Of a stretch of DNA of 64,000 nucleotides, positions 1 to 11,600 are shown in pieces. The stretch lies in contig LSAX01000004.1 of the NCBI GenBank assembly GCA_001557505.1, positions 3,596,001 through 3,660,000 on the forward strand. Direction: 5' to 3'. A program made the position numbers and the translations under genes. Every line of letters starts with the position of its first letter. Position 1 is the first letter of the stretch. This DNA comes from Reticulascus tulasneorum (Eukaryota > Ascomycota > Sordariomycetes > Glomerellales > Reticulascaceae). The notes beneath the pieces were generated by a model, which was given only the letters and a program-made list of their open reading frames with translations, was not told where the DNA came from and searched no databases.

Positions 1-711
1 CTTAATGGTCATGTGCAATCGATGTCTACTATGACGAGAGTTTGATTATATGTTCTGCGAGAACATTAGTCGCGTCCGCTCGACCCATGTCCGTATGGCA
101 CTGTGTCCTCTTGACGTGTGTAAAATAACACCCGCAAGTCTCGGAAAGACCGAGAACACTCATAGGACTGGTGGAGAAGTTTAATGAGCCCAAGCATTCG
201 AGGCTCTAGGGACCTCGCCGAAAGAGACCACACGGCCGGACCGCTCGCACACCTCGATACATCCAAATGAAGCAATTCCCAACCTCACCACCAACACAAT
301 GGATCTGCACAATGAACTTCCTGATTCTGCATTCATTCTATCTAGCAGATCTGAGCTTCTGATCAATCGTCAAGATGGGCCTGATCATCGCGCCCCAGCT
401 GGCCCTAGCCTTCTGAGGATGCCCCAGCTGGAATGCTTTCTCCACCTTTGCCAGGCAACGCATTCCACCGTGACATTAAAGTGAGACTCAGCTCGAGCAT
501 CACGTCTTTGTCTCTCGCTGCTTCTAATCTTCTGCTTGTTTACATTTCTGACGTCTTAATCACCGCTCGGCAAGGTCAATATGCGGTGGTGCCCCGGATG
601 TTCTCCTGCATCTGCACCACCATAGCAGCATCGCTCCTTTGGTCGTTCTTTCGCGATATTCGCACACTCATTTGAACTTTGGGGGTTCGATAAAGAGAAA
701 TATTCCGCGCC
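1..711. other. 5' flank, no gene recognised
   Basis: No reading frame here has the composition or length of a real gene; the short frames overlap one another on both strands. The last few hundred bases are probably the promoter and 5' leader of the membrane protein that starts at 712. Confidence 0.5.
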
Positions 712-3504
712 ATGACTGAATATCCCGCTCTTCCGGAGTCAAGTGGCATCAGCTTGGGTTGGTTGCTTGCAATTGCTCTTGGCGGTGGTGTTCTCGTCTT
801 CATTTGCCTGGCCTTCATCCTCCTGGCGATCGCCAAACGCCGCCGCGGCTCTCAAGTTCTTTCCGATCTCGAAGTTTGCGAGACTAGTCAGGTTGGTCGT
901 CGTAAGTTAACAAAGTCTCGGTCGAATCTCGCATCTCCCAAACTCCGTCGACACTCTTTGCCTCATATCCTGCCCCCTATCTCGACTTTTCCACGTAGCT
1001 CAAGTCTCAAGAGCTTCTCGGCGTCTCGAAAGAAGAACGCCCGCCGCAATGACAGCTGGATCGACGAAGATGCAATCCATGGACCAAAGGTCAAGAAACA
1101 ACGCGAAGGCAAGAGATCCAGCATCCGGGGGAGCTGGTTGATGAATGCGCCCACGCTGCCGGACTTGCTAGGTTATAAGGATGAGCCGGAGCCGTTTTAC
1201 CGCCATGACAACTACCCCATGATGGCTCCTCGTCCAGCAGCCACTCCGGTACAGCTGCCACGGCAAACGGCGCGGGTCCCGATGATGCGGTCCCAGTCGT
1301 ACGAACTAGCCGAGAAGCTTGCAGCAGCAGCACGAGGCATCCCGCAAACCCTGCAAGGCCCACGGGCACTGCCAACGGCTCGTCTGCGACAATGCCGCAC
1401 CGAGTCGGAACTCGCAGATATTCTTCGGTCAACGGCCCAAAGATTGCAGGATGGAAGCCCTAGCCCGCGGAAAACTGGGCTGAGGCAGCAGCGCACTCCT
1501 TCTTCATCACCAAGCAAGATAGTGCATGCTTCACCGGTGAAGACTCCAGTGAGTGTGAGAAGCGAAAACAGTACTATGATCGGCCTGAGAACTCCCAGCC
1601 ATAAGACTCAGATCGCGCAGCCACAAACCCCCGTATCACATAGGAGGAACATGTCCCAGTCTTCTATGAACTCTGATGCAGATAGCTTGTTTGGCGAGAC
1701 AACACTGGAGCTAGAGCAGACTGCGGCTGGCGGCCTGTCGAGTCCAAGCCGAAAGTCAAGTGAGGGCTCCGCCGAAAGACAGTTGGGAAGAAGCGTGTCG
1801 ATGGTTTCCATGACCAGCCAGGTTTCATCATCATTGTCAACCCTATACAGCGTTGATGAGCCGGAAGATGAGAAGAAGGTGGAAGCCGAAGCAACCAGTA
1901 GAACTATTAAGCGATTGGGAATGCAAAGGACCGACCTGAGCGATCCCTTCGTCTCAACCTCATACGTCACCATACCACCAAGGAACCCCAAACGAGGCCC
2001 CAACAGTTCATCACCGCTTCGTCAGCGGTCCCAAGATTCGAAGCCGCTTGGGCAGATTTCCGGCAACACGCAATCTCCTAGCAGCTCCCCCATCATCAAG
2101 CCACTAGATGCAAGCAAGCCTGGCAGTCCGGAACCGAACGATAAACTTCGTCTTTCAATCGTGCTGCAAGCACCAAAACTTCCATTGCCATTAGATGTGA
2201 TGCACTCGAAGAATGTCGCGACAATGAAGCCCGTGTTCTTCCCTTCAAGCACCAGCGTTGTGAGCATGGCGGCCAGCCCGTCCACTCCAGAAGATAGACA
2301 GAAGGCAAAACGAGGGTCGCCGCTTGGCGAGAGGACCGGAGTTGTACCCCCGCCTCTCAGCCTGCGACCCATTCCAACCTCGCCCATGTTTTGCGACGAC
2401 GAACCTTTCATTGATCTGAGGTTCCCCGTCCCAAGTATGTCGTTTGTAACCGCGGCGGATATGTCCAAAATCTTCTCCACGAGTGATTCCATGGACGATT
2501 TGACATCGCTTTCTTCGAGTCCGCCTTCGAGTCGGCCGTTGCCGGATCCAACTTTGCTATCAACCACCAACGATCCAAGATCACTAGATCCTCTGCGATA
2601 TAAGCGACCCAGAAGTACAAACAGCCCTCTTAGAGCGGTCTCTGGAATATCCGACACCAGCTCATGTTATGATCACGATAATGGATTTGCACGCTCCGAG
2701 ACAGGTAGCCCGGAACCTAAATCTCTTGTTCTAAAATCCACAGGAACTGTAAGAAGATCGGACCCTATTCGAGAATCTCAACTCCCTGGGCTGCAGCTTG
2801 CCGTGGCCGAGCTACGGCGCATGAACAGCCAGCTGAGCACCTACAGCGTGGCATCTACCATTTCCGATGCACCAAGCAGCCCAACACTGCCAGATCTGAG
2901 GGGAGGCGGCTTCAGCCCGGATAGGAGTAACAGCCGCGTCAGTAAAGTTGCCAGCCGTAACTATTTATCACTCGGTAGCATGGGCAGTCCCAGCCCCAAG
3001 TCTAAGCACAGGCGTCGATCGTCCAGACTGTCAAGAGATTCATTTAGCCCTGGTAAACTGAGAGGAGGAGGGTCAATTCTCAAACTCGATCTGCTTGAGA
3101 CGTCGTTAGAGTGGGAGAAGGAGAACGACGATCAGGTCAAAGAGCAACCAAAGGGGCCAAGACCAATGGGCGGGCCACAGCTAATGAGAGAGAGCCCCCC
3201 GAAAGGAAATCCTAGAAGAGGAAGCCCAACGAGAGGAGGCCAGAAAGGCACGCAGGGTTCGGGGAGCCCAGCAAAGCGACTGACAGTGAAGTTTGGCGAA
3301 GTCAAGCAGTATGTGTATGTTGGCGAAATGGAGGTTGGCAATCGTGGTAGCACTGAAAGTGATGTCCTGTACGATCAAAACGGGTTTCTCGTAAGTTCAC
3401 CGGAGCGGATTTCGGCCGGGAAGGGAAAATTATATGACAAGGACGGGTTTCTCGTGAGCTCTCCAGATCGAATTTCCAAGAAGGGGAAGAGCTTGAGAAT
3501 TTAG
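712..3504 (+). CDS. Large Ser/Pro-rich single-pass membrane protein, function unknown
   Basis: An uninterrupted 930-residue frame starting at the ATG at 712. After a short polar N-terminus, residues about 16-41 form one strongly hydrophobic helix (GWLLAIALGGGVLVFICLAF), followed at once by the basic stop-transfer stretch KRRRG, so the long remainder is predicted to be cytosolic. That remainder is low-complexity and rich in Ser, Pro, Arg and Lys, with many SP, SSP and RSxS motifs suited to phosphorylation. The last 45 residues hold two near-identical copies of LYDxxGFLVSSPxRIS (about 886-901 and 907-922). I do not recognise the family beyond fungal hypothetical proteins. A role at the plasma membrane or in cell-surface signalling would be inference only. 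No introns are needed. Confidence 0.85.
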   Translation: MTEYPALPESSGISLGWLLAIALGGGVLVFICLAFILLAIAKRRRGSQVLSDLEVCETSQVGRRKLTKSRSNLASPKLRRHSLPHILPPISTFPRSSSLKSFSASRKKNARRNDSWIDEDAIHGPKVKKQREGKRSSIRGSWLMNAPTLPDLLGYKDEPEPFYRHDNYPMMAPRPAATPVQLPRQTARVPMMRSQSYELAEKLAAAARGIPQTLQGPRALPTARLRQCRTESELADILRSTAQRLQDGSPSPRKTGLRQQRTPSSSPSKIVHASPVKTPVSVRSENSTMIGLRTPSHKTQIAQPQTPVSHRRNMSQSSMNSDADSLFGETTLELEQTAAGGLSSPSRKSSEGSAERQLGRSVSMVSMTSQVSSSLSTLYSVDEPEDEKKVEAEATSRTIKRLGMQRTDLSDPFVSTSYVTIPPRNPKRGPNSSSPLRQRSQDSKPLGQISGNTQSPSSSPIIKPLDASKPGSPEPNDKLRLSIVLQAPKLPLPLDVMHSKNVATMKPVFFPSSTSVVSMAASPSTPEDRQKAKRGSPLGERTGVVPPPLSLRPIPTSPMFCDDEPFIDLRFPVPSMSFVTAADMSKIFSTSDSMDDLTSLSSSPPSSRPLPDPTLLSTTNDPRSLDPLRYKRPRSTNSPLRAVSGISDTSSCYDHDNGFARSETGSPEPKSLVLKSTGTVRRSDPIRESQLPGLQLAVAELRRMNSQLSTYSVASTISDAPSSPTLPDLRGGGFSPDRSNSRVSKVASRNYLSLGSMGSPSPKSKHRRRSSRLSRDSFSPGKLRGGGSILKLDLLETSLEWEKENDDQVKEQPKGPRPMGGPQLMRESPPKGNPRRGSPTRGGQKGTQGSGSPAKRLTVKFGEVKQYVYVGEMEVGNRGSTESDVLYDQNGFLVSSPERISAGKGKLYDKDGFLVSSPDRISKKGKSLRI
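3366..3480 (+). repeat. Two coding repeats at the C-terminus of the 712-3504 protein
   Basis: Two adjacent units encode LYDQNGFLVSSPERIS and LYDKDGFLVSSPDRIS, separated by a Gly/Lys linker. The protein repeat is 13 of 16 identical, while the DNA has diverged at several third positions. This suggests an old duplication kept by selection. Confidence 0.8.
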
Positions 3505-3858
3505 CGGCCATGGTTTCTTTCGTTTGCCCTCTGTTTTTCGGTAAATCAGTCAGTCTGAGACTGAGGAAACCATATACATGTTCCGTTGGACTTCTGGTAT
3601 CTATTCAAACCTGCATATTTTAATACCTGCTGCCAAGTCAGCCATTGGAGCGTAATAGAAATACAAAATGTCAAGAAACAAGCAAAAGGTGCTGGCGAAT
3701 CTGATAGTTCATAATCTTTTGGCCTACCTACCCTACATAAGTAATAGAGTGTACTGCTCAGAAGCATGGATATCTTCCTCAGTCATTAGGTAACACAAGA
3801 AGGGGACCCGCGGAACTGATTCCACTAATTGACACCCCTCTTGTCCTGCTTTTGGAGA
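3505..3858. other. Convergent 3' intergenic region
   Basis: This AT-richer gap lies between the 3' end of the membrane-protein gene and the 3' end of the minus-strand pICln gene. No gene is visible; it should hold both polyadenylation regions. Confidence 0.5.
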
Positions 3859-4893
3859 TCAATCGACTCGAGGTCGTTTGCTCTCGACGTCCTCGTCGGG
3901 ACCGTGGCCATTAATCTCTTCCTCCTCGACTTCGTCCCGTGCTCGCACTCTTCCTGCTCCTTCCCCGAGCTCCCCACCGACCCCTTCCTCTTCCTCCTCA
4001 CCGATCCAATTGCCATCAGCATCAAAGTACTCGTGAACATTTTCAGCAGTGATCCAGCCTGAACTTCCGGGGAAAGGAGGCGGCAATCCTCCATCACCGG
4101 TGCCCCTGATTATAGTGGTGAACCCTTCAACCGGCTCATGATCCCCCTCAAATATGATTTTGTCTTCTTCATCGTCGTCGTCGCCATCTGCAGGGTCCGG
4201 ATGCAGATCTGAGCATGCAGAGATTGCATCATAAAACTTAGACACACCCGAGGGGTCGACCAGAGAATCAGAGGAATCGGAAGCGGGCAAACGTGGCGGG
4301 ATGATGGTCAAGTCAATCGTATTAAATTCGTCGTCACCATCACCTCCATCGGCCAAGTCCAGCTGCATCCACACAGCTTGAACGCGGCTGCCTTCAGTAT
4401 CGGAGCCGACCTGTTTGGTTGCGTGTATCGAGATTGCCGGGTACGGTATCGATACTCCAGCTTCTGCTGCCTGGCTGAAAATTGTGAAATTTCTGCATTG
4501 TATGTCATGTTAGCGAGACGTTGCTTGGGAAGGACCAGGCTGCCGGTATAAAACTAACTCAGAATTCACGAACAAGTCCACCTTGACTTCCAGCAACTCC
4601 TCAGAGGAGTCATTCAGGGCACCCGATTCTGGAGCAGTCGGACCGGACGTTGTATCTGCAGGGAAGATTGGCAAGCTCCCACATTGTGATTTGGGAAGCC
4701 ACGCTTTTGCTCCGGTGAGGTGGTAGTGGAGGACTGGCTTTCCTCCGAAGAAGGTCTCCGGGGTCTGCGACTGATGCTCCGCGAGACTTGTATAGTCGTC
4801 CAGCGACGGCGGGGAGCGAATCGTCGTCGGCAACATGTTTAAGATTTTGGCTAGACCCTGAAGAGGGTTCGTTCTCGGAGAATGAGAAAGCAT
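3859..4893 (-). CDS. pICln / Voldacs-domain protein (methylosome subunit homologue)
   Basis: Two exons, 4893-4559 and 4492-3859, joined by a 66-nt intron (GTTAGT...GCAG), give 322 residues. The N-terminal half contains FFGGKPVLHYHLTGAKAW and the strand pattern of a PH-like fold. It continues over the splice into VDLFVNSENFTIFS and then VWMQLDLADGGDGDDEFNT, which is characteristic of the pICln (CLNS1A, Regulator of Volume Decrease After Cellular Swelling) family. The C-terminal third is very acidic and ends with KRPRVD, a possible nuclear signal. In animals pICln holds Sm proteins for PRMT5 methylation and snRNP assembly; an Sm D3 gene lies 16 kb away in this window. Translation may instead begin at the second Met (4836), which would give 303 residues. 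Confidence 0.8.
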
Positions 4894-5583
4894 GGCGGGG
4901 TTGTTGTGGAGGAGGAAAATGAGAAATCGTAGCTCTTATCGCTATCGCCATGTGATGCTTCCACGGCGGTGTTAACGCACCAGGGTCGCTGTAAGGCAAA
5001 TGAGACAAATGCAACGGCGTACCCGCATGCGCTACCTGAATTGGGGTCGAATACCCACTGTATTTTGCTTCTGACTAGCTAAGGTATGGTGGAGGGGTAA
5101 TTGGGTACCTTAGTACGGTGCGAAACGACGCGGAGAGCAAGTGTGAATGGTCCATCAACAACATCTCCCAGTTGGCAACAAAGCCATCCGAGCAGCCACA
5201 CGAGCGAAGTGGCGGGACAATTTTGTGTTTGCTTTTGATCACTCATTCAGATATCTACATGGGGCAAGCACTAGCCCTTGTATTAAGGCAAACTGCATGA
5301 CCAGAGGCCAATACTGGCACAGAGACGGACACTCTGGGCTTTGTCACCCACCAGCACTGGGCTCGGCCGGCCATCCCCGTCACCAATTATTCGAAATCAC
5401 TACTGCTCATAATGTATAGCAACCGTAAGTCTTATCTGCCTCTGGTGCACAATGCACTAACTTGGAAATGCATCAACTAACGTGCTTGAAGGCTCGCACC
5501 CCCTCCTCGAGCAGGTCCCACTGACCGTCTCCCCATTCGTTTCCCTCCCGACTGCGACGACCCTCTCATACAACTATAAAGCC
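4894..5583. other. Divergent promoter region
   Basis: This stretch lies between the pICln start (minus strand) and the small coiled-coil protein (plus strand). It contains the motif CTAAGGTA and GGTACCTTAG near 5080-5115. No convincing coding region is seen. A short upstream exon at 5411 (ATG, then GTAAGT) is possible but not supported. Confidence 0.45.
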
Positions 5584-6033
5584 ATGCCTTCGACCCTCCC
5601 GCCCTCATCAGCCGGCATTCCGGCCGCAGTGGATGATTTGGACGCAGCGAGCAAGCCCAAGTATGTCATCTCCTCGTCTGGCCACGCCGCGCATCCGGAT
5701 GATATCATCGCCTCTTGCCGAGCGCTACAAGCCCACATTGGCAAGATGCAGGAGGATGCGGAGCGGGAGCTCCGTGAGTTCGAGGAGAGAATAAAGGCTA
5801 GAGAGCTAGCAGAGAAACGAAGGGTGGCACCGGGCTGGCTGGACAGCGAAGCCAGAATACTGGAGCCCGAGAGGAAATCCACGCCGATGGAGGATGCTGG
5901 TGCGAGCCCGCCGTCTAGGGCTGCTACTTTTGATAGATTTGCGCATATGACTGCGCCTGATGGGGCGACGGAGATGGCGACTGACCAAGGCATCGAGCTA
6001 GACCGAGCTTTTGGAGATTTGGCTATGAAATAG
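5584..6033 (+). CDS. Small coiled-coil protein, function unknown
   Basis: 149 residues from the ATG at 5584. The open frame reaches upstream to 5482 but only through a GTG, so 5584 is preferred. Residues about 45-80 (IIASCRALQAHIGKMQEDAER...) form a charged amphipathic helix likely to be a coiled coil. It is followed by PGWLDSEARILEPERKS, the most distinctive segment, and a polar tail ending in LDRAFGDLAMK. There is no signal peptide or membrane segment. I do not recognise the family; its size and composition fit a conserved fungal adaptor-type protein, but no function can be assigned. Confidence 0.6.
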   Translation: MPSTLPPSSAGIPAAVDDLDAASKPKYVISSSGHAAHPDDIIASCRALQAHIGKMQEDAERELREFEERIKARELAEKRRVAPGWLDSEARILEPERKSTPMEDAGASPPSRAATFDRFAHMTAPDGATEMATDQGIELDRAFGDLAMK

Positions 6034-6671
6034 GAGGCTCGTGTCAAACCTCCCCCCCCCTGCGTCCAAGCGTATGTATCTGCTCTCAGGAACTCATACA
6101 TTCTTATGCCGTCACATCATAACACTCTTATCACTGGTAGGTTTACGTAGTCACCATAGCATTTCATCATCTTCGTCACGCACAAGACACTTGAAGTAAG
6201 AGTTCATGAATTCATGATTGGCATCTGCCTGAACTTGCGATCTAAACCTCCCCAAGGTCCAATCCTTATATGTCTCTCCTGGCAGAAAGATCTCCTAGAC
6301 AGTCCATGCATCGAATTCCCATCCATCCCCTCCAAGGCATCAAGATCAGAAGATCTAGGCAGGAAAGTACGACAAAGAAGACGTATGCAACGGTCCACCC
6401 TGAAGAACCAAGAGTGAAAAAAAAAACACAAGTGGGAGCGAAAGTGTGCAACCACCAAAAATCAAAGCTGACCAAGATAATCGAATCATCATGTACCAAG
6501 CGTGCCATCTAAAACCACGGGGACCACTCGCATCCTGATGCAAAGTCCGCCAAGAACCATCCCCAATATGCATATGCTGATGTGGAGGTCCGCTGTGGAG
6601 CAAGACCATTCGTTGCTGAAGTCAGAAACTCGATCGTGAAGAGCTCAAGAACTTCATCAGCCACGAGACAG
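6034..6671. other. Convergent 3' intergenic region with a poly-C tract
   Basis: Just after the stop at 6033 there is a run of about ten C residues (6050-6060), and an A-run lies near 6417-6426. Small open frames on both strands overlap each other and look like chance. No gene is assigned. Confidence 0.5.
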
Positions 6672-8614
6672 CTAGTTGTGATGTCGGTGACCATGGTTGT
6701 GAAGAATCTGGCGCTTAGCCTTGTGCTTCGCGGCAGCCGTGGCTGTCATCGTCACTGTGGTGGTGACGTCTTCATACTGGGTAACGAATACCGTCTCCTC
6801 CTCCCAGAAGATCAGAGAGACGATGTTGCCGACAGTAACTGTCTGGGTAGAGTAGAAACTCTTCGTCTCCAAGATGGGTGTGGGTTCTGGTGCAGTTGTT
6901 GGCTCTGGAGTTGTAGTCGTTGGTGGCGGGGGTGGCGGAGCCTCAGTCGTGACAGAAGCAACAGCTTGGATAGCGATTGGAGCCTCGCTTGGCGTGGAGG
7001 TTGATAGCGTTCGCGGAGGTGGAACAAGAGGATCATAGCCGCCTGCCTCTTTGAACACATCGCCAGGCAGAGAAGCAGTGGATGGTGCTGCGGGCTGATA
7101 GGTGAGTGTAGGGGCAGCAGGCGGGGTCTCCTTCGGCTTTTCTCCAACTTCCTCGACAGTGCCATCTCCGTAAGTTATGGCAACGTTTCCTGGAAGCGAG
7201 GCACCTGGGAACGTAACATTCTCGCTGATCAGCTGCTCGGGCAAATCCATCTCACACTGGCGAACGGTGTATTCGTCCTGGATATCAAAGATTGGGCAAT
7301 CTCCTATGAGCCCAGAATCATTCGTGCAGATATCAATTGCTTGCTGCAGGAACGCCTCATCCCATCCCGTCATGAAGTCGGCGTGATAACCAAAGCCTGA
7401 GATGTTGTGTTAGAAAATGAAACTGGGATTGGCAGCTCTGCACGTACCTAGGGTATCTCCATTGGCGATTACGAAGCGGCCAGCTCGGTCCTTGAATGCA
7501 TACGTGTCCCAAATGGTTTCGTACAAAAGACTTGGAAGGCGGATTGGGAAATCTTCAGGACATTGGCCATCAATGACTAGGTTGGGATACGCCATGTGAT
7601 CCTGGTGGTTGTCCGAGTCAAGATCTTTGCCGTTCCAACACGACGGGAACATCAGCTCGAAACGAAGGCCATTAGCACAATACTCGTCGAGGTATGATTT
7701 GTCGGGTAGGAAGTGACGGTAGAGAGTTGCTTCACCAGCCTGTTTGTAGTTCAAGCAGTTGAATCCGAGAGCTCTCTCCTTGAGGTCCGCCTGTCCAGTC
7801 TGACCAAGCTTCGCCCAGTCAGACTTGCCAGGATCGGGTTGGGAAGGGTCGCCGACCTTATACGATCGTCGTCGACTGTCGCCCGCAATCATTTGGAAGC
7901 CAGGAGGAAATGCCTTGATATTCTGACCAAAAAGCAGATAATATCTGGGAGAGGTTAGAGTATGCACCAGAAACACAGAATCGTGGTGGTGACGGTTCGG
8001 TGAGTCTCGGTGAGGTGGGGGTAGTGGGGTAAATGAAAGGTGAGGGCGAGGTAAAGTACGAAGCGCCATGATCCGGAATATCGGACAAGATATAATCCGC
8101 CATTTGGGAGAGGAGAGAAACATTGGATGTGAGAAGATTGACTTACGCAAGCATGCCACCGACTTGAGGGACAATTTCAAACTTTCCAGAGGCCTCGTCC
8201 TGGAAGTAAAGAGCCGGGTGCCAGTAGACGCTCATGTCCTGCTTGACTCGGCACGAAGTGCACGAGCCGCCACGAAGATCATCGTAGGTTGCAGCCATGC
8301 CAAAACCTGTAGACTATGTAAGCTTTGATCTGAGACGAGAACTGCATAGGACGGGCGCGTCGTCCAGGGCGAAATGGGGAGGAGGATCTTAGGTAAGGGC
8401 ATCCATCGCCCACGGTGCAACGCGACGGCGGTAGGAGATACGACTTACCAGACGAGCCATGAATTGCATGAGCGTGTTGAGCGACGGTACCGGGAGAGAT
8501 GAGCGGGTCGATACGAGCCAGACCGACCCGACCCTGGCACTCCATGCGCCAAAACGCGTGGACGCCGAAGGTCAGGGCCATGGTCATGGCCGTGACGGCG
8601 TTGAGTAGCTTCAT
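6672..8614 (-). CDS. DUF1996 secreted protein with Pro/Thr-rich tail
   Basis: Four exons (8614-8449, 8306-8147, 7944-7448, 7396-6672) with canonical GTAAGT or GTACGT donors give 515 residues. The first 20 residues are a signal peptide (MKLLNAVTAMTMALTFGVHA). Next come FWRMECQGRVGLARIDPL, then HAHAIHGSSGFG, YWHPALYFQ across a splice, and a segment with NCLNYKQAGEATLYRHFLP and FPSCWNGKDLDS, all typical of the DUF1996 family of extracellular fungal proteins. The last 200 residues add a Pro/Thr-rich linker and a Val/Thr-rich region ending in a His-rich tail; this extension is not part of the core domain and may anchor the protein in the wall. The biochemical role of DUF1996 is not established. 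Confidence 0.88.
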
Positions 8615-11600
8615 AGTTGTGAAGCGGTTGTTTCAGGTTGGAGTATGTGTGTATTCGAAAGTGCAGGAGAAGCTTGATGATGCTGAACTGCACCAGGCTT
8701 TTCTGTTTTCAAAGATGTGGAAGTAGGGGAATGTGGAAGGTGGAAGATTGGGAGAGAGAAGGAGGGGGATGAAATTGTCGAGGGGATGAAAAGAGGTTTT
8801 AGAAGGCGGGAGTGATTTGGAAGGTAGTCACGCCCTTTTTGTAAACAACTCGAGAGTCAGAAGAAAACTCGTGAAGGGACCCTAATCACGTAGAGTAAGA
8901 AGGAGTCACGGTGGTAATTCTGCCGGTAGATGCGAGGGGCCGGGAGACGGTCAAGTTCTGAGGGGGTTGCTTAGTCGTTCGAATTCCGCGATGCGGCCTC
9001 GCCGAGTAGGTGTATGGTATTGCGGACCCGCGCTCGTGTGGAGATCCGGGGGCACAACAAGATGCTTTCACTCTTCAAATGCCACGCCGAAGCAAACAAT
9101 CGTCCGTCTGCAACACGTGGTGTCGATTCCTTACAATTGGAGCAAGCTTCGAGGCTAAGAAGCAAACGGTCGAAACGAGCTCTTCGAGTTGAAACAACAG
9201 CCGTCGTCGAGAGCCCTTAAGTGATTCCCTTGATACCTATGTCTCGGATGTGTCGTCTGTGCCTTGCGTCTCTCCAACCACTTTGGGACGCCACTTAAGT
9301 CACAGAATTCCAGTGAAGGTATGATCCAATGCTCCCAATAAGGTAGAATGCCTTTGTCCACTTTTGACTCGTTGGTACAGTGAATGCCCGTCTTGAGTAC
9401 TTCTTCGGTACGTACCGATAAGCGAGGGCGGTGTGCCTGGCCTGGAAAGAGATCTTGCGATGATTGTGAGCGGTTGGTGCGATGACCCTGACGGCTTCGC
9501 GATATATCCTTGCAAACAAGTCACAAGCTCACGCAAAGGTGCTTTGTCCGGAATATCGATCAAGTGATCACGATAACACTTATCGCAATATCCTGAAAGA
9601 TCGGATTGTCCTTTGGTGGTGTCTCGCGCTTTTGCGGCTTGAAGTCAGGCTCGCTTAGATGCAGCAAAATCACGATCGATGATGCGGCCCCTGAAAGATA
9701 ACCAAGTCCTTCAAATCAGCTTTGGCGATGCCCCTTGCTGTCGCCAACGTTTTCAATATGCGCAGTTTGACTCAGCGCTTTTACAAATTGCGGCTTCGCA
9801 ATTTGATTGCAAGTCAAGAATAGCACCCGTCAATGGCTGACCCTGAGCCGAGCAGGATGGACAGGGCTGCGTCGTCGGTGCTGAACACAGAATGTGAGCT
9901 TCAGCCAGATATTGTTGTCGGCACGTCGTCGATATGTCGTCGTCTGAGTGGTGTGCGATATCGTCACAAAAAGTCCACCCACTACCAGGAATCTAGTTGC
10001 TTGCTGAAGAACGAACAAGATCTGATCAAAAGATGGAGAAGTTTGTTCAAGAAAATAGCCTCGCTTTGGGCAACAGAAAATAATGCTGATCAAAGCGTCA
10101 CTGGTCTCGCCTTGTTGAATCGAAGTCGAAAAGCGTTTGGTGGTAAAAAAAGTGGCCGGCAGAAGATAGCGTTGGAGCAGGTGTATCCTCTGAAGATGGA
10201 AACGAATGCGGTCAACACAGCAGCATGAAAAGAATGAAGGTGTGAATCGAATGCAAGATTCAGAAAGGAGTGTCCAAGGTTGAAAAGAATGTGTGGCGTG
10301 ATGTCGACAAGAAAGCCGCAAAGCTGAGAGAGCGAAAGCACGAGAGACCGTGAAGGGAGGGAAAGACGAAGAAAGGGAGAGGATGGAGGAGGAGGCAAGA
10401 AACATCCAAGAAGTGTGGAGAGACGAGACATGGCTTCAGATATGAGGTGCCTTGCATGCCCATATCAACGGGGGCCGACAAGGGCAGGCTGCAGAAGGAG
10501 GAAGCGAACCGAGAACAGACCTGCAATCGAAGAAAGTCGGGTTGACAGGGCTTGGGGCTCAGGTCCAAGCCAATCCCGCATGCTGGACTGCGCACCCTTG
10601 CAAGAATAGCTTTTAGATTAAGGTACTGCTTCAAGGATCACGAGCAGCAAGCCAGCGAGACGGAGAAGGACAGGGGTGGTGCTGGCTGTGCAGCCCGTCC
10701 CGGTGTGTGGTTCGCTCCCACGGCGGTAAGAAGAAGAAGGTGGGAGGGCACCACATCGATACGTGCGGCCGGCATTTGCCCAGTGTGGTATGATCTGATC
10801 TGACAAACTCACCGCGTGGGGAGTCAGCAGCGATTACACGCGAATTTTGGAAAGAAACTGGGAAGGGGGGTGTGTCTGAGCAAGGGCCGCGGGGTGTGAG
10901 AAGTGCGGAAGTCAGTGGAAGGCGGCGGCGAGGTCGTGCGCCTCCTCTTGGAACGACGTTCGACAGAGGAAGAAGCAAGTCCAGAGAGCAGTAAGGTGCA
11001 TCTAACTAGGTTAAGTTATCAACTGCAGTGAATGGGATAACCTGGCACAAAAGCAGGGGAGTACCAACGGCTGTCGACAGGAACAGACGCAGGTACCAGG
11101 AACTAAGATCCATTACACCTTTCTGCATGTCCTCAGAGGATTTGCAGAAGATCTTTAGGGGGCAAAGTTGGGAGTGGCAGAAGAGAATGAGGGGCCAAGA
11201 TCTGGGCGGCCGAGTGAAGAGGAGAGGAGGGGGGCGGATCTCTTCGTCGATTGGGCGGCACACGCATCAGGAGTTGACACTTTTCCAGGGCCACCCCCCG
11301 GCAAAGGATCAACGTCAGGGGTTCGTGTGGCTTTTGCTTCTCTTCCTGATTTTTTTTCTTCGCACCAGCCCGAGGATGGCATCGGCGGGGGACGGGGGGG
11401 TTGGCGCTACGGAGTCTCGAGATGATGAGAGACAATATTTCCGGAGAAGGGCTGCATGGATGACGAAGCAGTGGGTTCTTGAAGCCAAATAGGGCATTTC
11501 CCCAAAACGGCGAGCTTGATCATCATCGCCAGCAGGAGGTTGGAGTTAGTTACAGTGCCGTTCGACAGCAAGTGGGGGAAGGACAAGTCGCAGCAAACAA

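Noticed and set aside
9830..10405. Antisense pair of frames (191 residues minus, 131 residues plus) as genes
   Set aside because: The minus frame is Ser/Phe/Leu-rich because of a pyrimidine bias, neither shows a domain, and they overlap fully. One could be real, but I cannot support it.
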